Assembly (NCBI GenBank): GCA_009921265.1
Contig: RFYV01000020.1
Coordinates: forward strand, 1 to 47,612
Direction of reading: 5' to 3'
Source of the DNA: Betaproteobacteria bacterium
GTDB lineage: Bacteria > Pseudomonadota > Gammaproteobacteria > Burkholderiales > Burkholderiaceae_C
DNA: 47,612 nucleotides
Position 1 is the stretch's first letter. Each line of letters starts with the position of its first letter. The notes beneath the pieces were generated by a model. That model was not told the origin of the DNA and searched no databases. It was given only the letters and a program-made list of their open reading frames with translations. The position numbers and the translations under genes were made by a program. Shown here piece by piece: positions 43,533 to 47,612 of this stretch.

Positions 43533-45545
43533 TTATTTGCCGTATAAATAGTTGGGCAACCACAATGTGAGTTCAGGCCAGATGTACATCAACACCATAC
43601 ACAAAATCACAATGAACATGTAGGGCATCATGCCAGCAAAAATTTGATTGATGGTGACGTGCGGCGGTGAAACGCCTTTGAGATAAAAAGCCGACATGGC
43701 TACAGGTGGCGATAAAAATGCTGCTTGCAAATTCACAAACACCATCACACCCCATAGCATGGGATCAATTTGAAAGTGCGCCAACAGTGGCAAGAAGATA
43801 GGAACAAAAATCACAATGATTTCGGTCCATTCCAATGGCCAGCCCAATACAAAAATAATTGCTTGTGACAGCAACAAAAATTGCATGGGCGACAAGTTGA
43901 GAGCCATCACCCACTCTTCAACCAAACGCTGGCCACCCAAAATAGCAAACACAGCGGAGAACAAAGCCGAGCCTACAAACAACCAACAGACCATCGATGT
44001 AGTTTTGGCAGTTAAGAACACAGCTTGTTTGATTTTTTCAAAATCCAATGTGCCTGCAGACCATGCCATCAAAAATGCGCCCGCCGCACCCACTGCAGCA
44101 GACTCCGTGGCGGTTGTGATACCAAACAAAATCACGCCTAACACGACCAAAGTCAAAACACCCAAGGGCATGACCGAGCGCACCAACATATCTAAAATTT
44201 CGAACTGCTCTGCATCAAAGTTCCAGTAGTAGTAAGCCAACAAGGCCACACACAACAATGACGTGATGAGAAATCCAATATAAAAATTTTCTGGCACAGC
44301 TTCGGTTCGTGGTGCTTCGGATGTATCACCATCGCCCAATGCTTGTAGTGGCCCGTCTTCATCGTTTGTTTTTGCTGCTGCAGTTTCCGCGCCTGGTGGT
44401 AATTGCACGCCTTGTGAGCCAGGAGGCTCTTTCACGCCTTCGGAACCAGGTGGCTCTTGAACACCATTACTCGCTCCAGGAGGCTCTTGAACGCCATCAC
44501 TTGCGCCGGGTGGTTCTTGTACACCGTTACTCGCTCCAGGGAGCTCTTGCACGCCCGCACGTTCGGTGTTATTGGAAGACTCTGCTTCTTTAGAAGCAGT
44601 CATTTGCTCAGTCGCAACAGCTTTTGCATCAGCAGTATTGTTTTCTGCTTGTGAATAAATCACCACATACCACCATACCGCACCCAAACAAATCACCATC
44701 ATGACGATGGGCACCATGGCCATCCAAAAACCTTTGAAAATTTTGAACCAACTCAATGCCATCTCTTGTGTGCTTGTGCGCAAAGCTTTGCCAGGTCCAA
44801 ACAGCGCTTGAATCAACGCCCACATGTGTCGACGCGAATAGGTTTGTGAAATGTGATTAACCCAAGGCGAGACTTGAGCACGCACTTGTTCTTCGGGTAA
44901 TTTAGGTGCAATTTTGGGGTCAATCAAAACCCAACCAATCACGTACACCAAATACAAAAACGCCAAAAAAAACCCAGGGAACATCGCGGCCGCATACAAC
45001 TTAACCACTGATTGACCCGCAACTGCTGCGTACACAATGATCATCACAGAAGGTGGAATCAAAATGCCCAATGTGCCGCCCGCAGTAATGACACCCGCGG
45101 CTAAACGCGTGTCGTAACCCGCGTTGAGCATGGGGCGCATGGCAATCACGCCCATCAACACCACCACAGCACCCACCAATCCGCTGGCAATGCCCCAAAA
45201 AGTACAAATCACCAAAGTCGCAACAGCTAGGGATCCGGGCAATCGTCTAAATGCAAGTTGAACGCTGTGAAACATTTTGTCAACCAACGCCCCTCGTTCC
45301 ATCACATAGCCCATCAAAACAAAAAGCGGAATCGATAGCAAGGTGTCATTGGTCATGGCGCCAAACGTGCGTTGCACCATCAAGTTAAAAACCTTATTGT
45401 CCCACCAATGAACTGATGGATCGTAAAAGGCGGCATAGCCAAACATCATGCCCAAACCCATTAAGGTAAATGCAGTGGGAAAACCCAACATGATCACCAC
45501 CACAATGAGTGAGAGCATCAACAGGCCCATGGCTGGATCACTCAT
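43533..45545 (-). CDS. TRAP transporter large subunit DctM, long form with a tandem-repeat insertion
   Basis: This 670-residue DctM has the normal family motifs: TLLSIPLFVLMGYVMERGAL near residue 60, GTLGILIPPSVMIIVYA near residue 150, and the second half VVLGVILFGITTATESAAVG and FLSPPVAMSAFYLKGVSPP. Between the halves lies an insertion of about 200 residues with extra membrane segments and a hydrophilic loop carrying six GVQEPPGxx repeats (DNA 44385-44555). Long forms are known among TakM-type TRAP systems, but this repeat is unusual. The ATG at 45543-45545 has AGGAGG six bases upstream and overlaps the dctQ stop by eight bases. It works with the DctP at 46282-47409. Confidence 0.9.
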   Translation of the reverse strand: MSDPAMGLLMLSLIVVVIMLGFPTAFTLMGLGMMFGYAAFYDPSVHWWDNKVFNLMVQRTFGAMTNDTLLSIPLFVLMGYVMERGALVDKMFHSVQLAFRRLPGSLAVATLVICTFWGIASGLVGAVVVLMGVIAMRPMLNAGYDTRLAAGVITAGGTLGILIPPSVMIIVYAAVAGQSVVKLYAAAMFPGFFLAFLYLVYVIGWVLIDPKIAPKLPEEQVRAQVSPWVNHISQTYSRRHMWALIQALFGPGKALRTSTQEMALSWFKIFKGFWMAMVPIVMMVICLGAVWWYVVIYSQAENNTADAKAVATEQMTASKEAESSNNTERAGVQELPGASNGVQEPPGASDGVQEPPGASNGVQEPPGSEGVKEPPGSQGVQLPPGAETAAAKTNDEDGPLQALGDGDTSEAPRTEAVPENFYIGFLITSLLCVALLAYYYWNFDAEQFEILDMLVRSVMPLGVLTLVVLGVILFGITTATESAAVGAAGAFLMAWSAGTLDFEKIKQAVFLTAKTTSMVCWLFVGSALFSAVFAILGGQRLVEEWVMALNLSPMQFLLLSQAIIFVLGWPLEWTEIIVIFVPIFLPLLAHFQIDPMLWGVMVFVNLQAAFLSPPVAMSAFYLKGVSPPHVTINQIFAGMMPYMFIVILCMVLMYIWPELTLWLPNYLYGK
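44385..44555 (-). repeat. Six tandem GVQEPPG-type repeats inside dctM
   Basis: Read on the minus strand, the 171 bases encode 57 residues as GVQELPGASN, GVQEPPGASD, GVQEPPGASN, GVQEPPGSE, GVKEPPGSQ and GVQLPPGAE. The DNA copies are about 30 bp (first three) and 27 bp (last three) long with strong similarity, so this is a minisatellite that can change copy number by slippage without frameshift. Confidence 0.92.
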
Positions 45546-46212
45546 GATGGCCTCCTTTGGTAAGTTGCTGGCCACGCTGATGCGCAGCCTCATCGATGCT
45601 CTTGGCGTTCACAATGGCTTGCTTGCGAGCATCATCATCGACCAAAGTGCTGCCTGACAATTGTTGTTCAACCACATCGATTTCTTCTGCGTCTTTGAGG
45701 CGTGGCGTCCATTCACCTGTTTTAATACAAACAACACAACGAATGATTTCTGCAACTCCTTGAATCAGCACAATCAATCCCGCAAATGGAATCACCGCTT
45801 TAAATGGATACAAAGGCAATGGGTCTGCATTGAACGTGTGTTCTTTGATGGCCCAAGAGTCGCCTGCGTAATTCCATCCCGCCCATGTGAGTGCAATCAC
45901 ACCAGGGATAAAAAATAAAAAATACAAAACTAAATCAAGCCACGCCTGTGTTGTGTACTTGGCGCTGCCATAAATAAAGTCGCCGCGCACGTGTCCGTCT
46001 TGACACAAGGTGTATGCGCCGCCCATCATAAAAAGTGTGCCGTACAGCATATTGCTGGCATCAAAGATCCAAGCAGTGGGTGCGTTCAGTGCGTATCGTT
46101 TAAAGACCTCAACGACCACCATGAGCATAAGCCCAATGATCAACCATGCGAAGGCTTTGCCCACCAATGTGCTGATGTGGTCTGCGGTATGAAGCAGAGT
46201 TTGAATTTTCAT
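45538..46212 (-). CDS. TRAP transporter small subunit DctQ (second system)
   Basis: This 224-residue DctQ subunit has four hydrophobic segments (about residues 18-40, 58-76, 90-112 and 135-158) and the family pattern FKRYALNAPTAWIFDASNMLYG near residue 37, cited in part as RYALNAPTAWIFDASNM. The C terminus has a longer polar tail (residues 170-224, KDAEEIDVVEQQLSG...) than typical DctQ. Its stop overlaps the dctM start by eight bases. No Shine-Dalgarno is visible before its ATG; a terminator-like hairpin directly upstream separates it from the binding-protein gene. Confidence 0.92.
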   Translation of the reverse strand: MKIQTLLHTADHISTLVGKAFAWLIIGLMLMVVVEVFKRYALNAPTAWIFDASNMLYGTLFMMGGAYTLCQDGHVRGDFIYGSAKYTTQAWLDLVLYFLFFIPGVIALTWAGWNYAGDSWAIKEHTFNADPLPLYPFKAVIPFAGLIVLIQGVAEIIRCVVCIKTGEWTPRLKDAEEIDVVEQQLSGSTLVDDDARKQAIVNAKSIDEAAHQRGQQLTKGGHHE

Positions 46213-46220
46213 GTGACAGA

Positions 46221-46261
46221 ATTAAAAAGAAAAACACCCACCCAACTAAAGTTGGATGGGT
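46221..46261 (-). terminator. Intercistronic terminator-like hairpin between dctP and dctQ (second TRAP operon)
   Basis: On the minus strand ACCCATCCAAC pairs with GTTGGGTGGGT, an 11-bp stem with one G-U pair and a four-base loop (TTTA), followed by GTTTTTCTTTTT. This is a standard intrinsic terminator shape. It lies 20 bp after the dctP stop and nine bp before the dctQ start, so it probably attenuates expression of the downstream operon relative to the binding protein. Confidence 0.8.
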
Positions 46262-46281
46262 TGAGGATAAGCAATTAAATA

Positions 46282-47409
46282 TTATGTTTTTTTAGCGGGT
46301 GCTTTTTTGTTGAAGTAGCGGTTGTAGGCCATTTTGAAATCGACCATGTAGTCGTTTTGCCATTGACCAGCGCGCGCCGCAAACGCTTGTTGTGATTCCA
46401 TCACACGTTTGAAGTATGGGTTTTCTGCCGACTTCTTGGCCACTACACGATCCCATGCGTCCAACTGTGCTTGCAAAATCGAGTCAGGTGTCTTGTAAAA
46501 CTTGATGCCTTGCTTTTTCATGTCCGCATAGTCTTTGGAGTTGCGATCGATGGCTTTCCAGCTCATCTCGGCAGAGCTGGCCTGCACAGAATATTCAATG
46601 ATGGATTTGAGCTCAGTTGATAACGCATCAAGCTTAGGCTTGTTAAACAAAATCTCAAACTGCTCGCCACTTTGATGGAAACTTTGCAACATGCAGTTTT
46701 TAACCACATCGGGGAAACCCAGCACGCGGTCTGATGATGCGTTGTTGAATTCTGCGGCATCGATCAAACCACGATCGAGTGCAGGAACAATTTCACCACC
46801 AGGCAACGGGTTCACTGCTACACCCAAGTCGGTGAAGATATCAACAGCTAAGCCAACAGTGCGGTATTTGAGGCCTTTGAGGTCAGCCACTTTAGCGATT
46901 GGCTTTTTGAACCATCCGAGCGGTTGTGTGGGCATAGGGCCATACACATAAGACACGACATCGATATTGAGTGATTTGTAAATTTCTTCGAGAAGTTGTT
47001 TACCACCGCCGTATTGGTGCCATGACAACACCATGTTGGGATCCATGCCAAAAGCGGGGCCAGAACCCCACAAGGCCAAAGCCGTGCTTTTGCCATAGTG
47101 ATAGGCCAACACGCCGTGTCCACCGTCTAATGTGCCTTTATTGACGGCGTCGAGCAATTGAAATGCGGGCACTACTGCGCCAGAGGGCAATACCTCAATC
47201 TTGAGACGACCTCCAGCCATGTCATTTACCTTTTTGGCAAAGTCGTTGGCGTATTCATGGAAAATATCTTTCGCAGGCCATGTGCTTTGAAAGCGCAATG
47301 ACGTGGTTTGTGCACGCGATACCATGGGTGCTGACATTGCGCCTGCTGCAACGGCAACGCCCTTGAGCAGATTGCGACGTGCGGTTGGTTTTTTTTGTAT
47401 CTCTGACAT
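46282..47409 (-). CDS. TRAP transporter solute-binding protein, TakP-type (2-oxo/hydroxy acid)
   Basis: This 375-residue DctP-family protein starts MSEIQKKPTARRNLLKGVAVAAG, cited in part as ARRNLLKGVAVAAGA, a likely Tat signal with an AQT cleavage region. The mature part matches TakP/lactate-type binding proteins: FQSTWPAKDIFHEYANDFAK near residue 40, LKGLKYRTVGLAVDIF with the ligand-binding Arg, and PLPGGEIVPALDRGLIDAAE near residue 210. TakP of Rhodobacter binds 2-oxo acids; relatives bind lactate. The ATG at 47407-47409 is preferred over an in-frame ATG 15 bases upstream. It heads the distal operon; compare the truncated DctP at 25182. Confidence 0.92.
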   Translation of the reverse strand: MSEIQKKPTARRNLLKGVAVAAGAMSAPMVSRAQTTSLRFQSTWPAKDIFHEYANDFAKKVNDMAGGRLKIEVLPSGAVVPAFQLLDAVNKGTLDGGHGVLAYHYGKSTALALWGSGPAFGMDPNMVLSWHQYGGGKQLLEEIYKSLNIDVVSYVYGPMPTQPLGWFKKPIAKVADLKGLKYRTVGLAVDIFTDLGVAVNPLPGGEIVPALDRGLIDAAEFNNASSDRVLGFPDVVKNCMLQSFHQSGEQFEILFNKPKLDALSTELKSIIEYSVQASSAEMSWKAIDRNSKDYADMKKQGIKFYKTPDSILQAQLDAWDRVVAKKSAENPYFKRVMESQQAFAARAGQWQNDYMVDFKMAYNRYFNKKAPAKKT

Positions 47410-47449
47410 ATTGTGATCCTTCAATTAAAAAAACATTGTTGTGAAAACC

Positions 47450-47469
47450 GAATACGGGAACGGGTATTC
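47450..47469. promoter_or_regulatory. Possible operator upstream of the distal TRAP operon
   Basis: GAATAC, eight bases, then GTATTC forms a six-base inverted repeat about 41 bp upstream of the dctP start, a sensible position for a regulator that controls this operon. The regulator is unknown. It could be chance; the arms are short. Confidence 0.4.
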
Positions 47470-47594
47470 TTCTACTTTACAACTTAAAAGATAGAGGGTT
47501 TCTACCAATAAGTATTACTTCGGCCCAATCAATGTCTCAATCGTGACGAAATGAGGCGGTTTGAATGACAATATCAGCGTCGATGGGTATGATT

Positions 47595-47612
47595 GACGTT
47601 TACGTAAACGTC
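47595..47612. promoter_or_regulatory. Perfect palindromic operator at the window edge
   Basis: GACGTTTACGTAAACGTC is an 18-bp perfect palindrome, preceded by TT, so it may extend past the window end. Its TTTACGTAAA core resembles MerR-family (LiuR-like) operators that control acyl-CoA catabolic genes, as far as I remember them. The gene it serves is probably outside the window, on the right. Confidence 0.5.

Noticed and set aside
44385..44555. Short tandem repeats considered as a CRISPR array
   Set aside because: Units of 27-30 bp have no spacers between them and are in frame within dctM; they encode GVQEPPG.

Overview
The window is a chromosomal segment of a Gram-negative bacterium, most likely a Burkholderiales-type betaproteobacterium of moderate GC (I judge about 48%, not counted). 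The reasons are a HrcA/CIRCE-controlled groESL, an argB-slmA pair, a phasin next to a PhaD-like TetR regulator, an H-NS-type remnant with a TWAGRG motif, NDUFA9-like and NDUFAF7/MidA-like proteins, and two TRAP transporters. I see no rRNA, tRNA, CRISPR array, prophage or intact insertion sequence.

Layout. 1-2150: CIRCE, groES, groEL, shared terminator. 2166-4646 (minus): tal and pgi. 4654-5308: scar of an Fe3+/AfuA-type ABC importer operon, holding the signal-peptide end of the binding protein, the left end of an IS3-family element and the TOBE end of the ATPase. 5463-7594 (plus): NDUFA9-like protein and cca. 7807-18101 (minus): midA-like methyltransferase, DUF2905 protein and an MdtABC-type RND pump with a NodT-type outer-membrane lipoprotein. 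18165-20617 (plus): pteridine-reductase-like SDR, two folB paralogues, ttcA. 20758-33305: divergent sugar-acid regulon around a GntR/FadR-type regulator, with a TRAP transporter, three unrelated acid-sugar dehydratases, four dehydrogenases and an FAH-type hydrolase. 33313-34844: argB, slmA. 35003-35376: broken H-NS-family gene. 35422-37756: NYN-like protein, uppS, rfaH-like gene with a C8 tract. 37907-39010: phasin and PhaD-like regulator. 39020-40210: M20 amidohydrolase. 40339-47409 (minus): TakP-type TRAP operon that continues through an exported FAH-fold protein, a CsoR-fold protein without metal ligands, an M20 deacetylase and coaX.

How the genes fit together. The central region reads as one catabolic module. 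The TRAP system imports a sugar acid. Enolase-superfamily and UxaA-type enzymes dehydrate aldonates, uronates or aldarates, NAD-linked dehydrogenases adjust oxidation state, and an SDR plus FAH hydrolase pair would oxidise and cleave 2-keto-3-deoxy acids to pyruvate and a second short acid. The regulator probably binds a perfect TGGTC-A-GACCA palindrome between the two divergent arms. The distal TRAP operon appears specialised for a 2-oxo or hydroxy acid.

Recurring theme. Several otherwise intact genes carry lesions: an in-frame loss of about 23 residues in the MdtB-like pump, an apparent loss of about 45 residues at the N terminus of the first DctP, His-to-Arg in the HD motif of Cca, three lesions in the H-NS gene and the IS-scarred ABC operon. 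A 15-bp core, TATCTGACCCCAATT, recurs next to three gene ends and once forms a perfect 61-bp palindrome. I found no defence or other wholly new system. The best candidates for novelty are the sugar-acid module, the TRAP/exported-FAH operon and the possible phase-variable rfaH.
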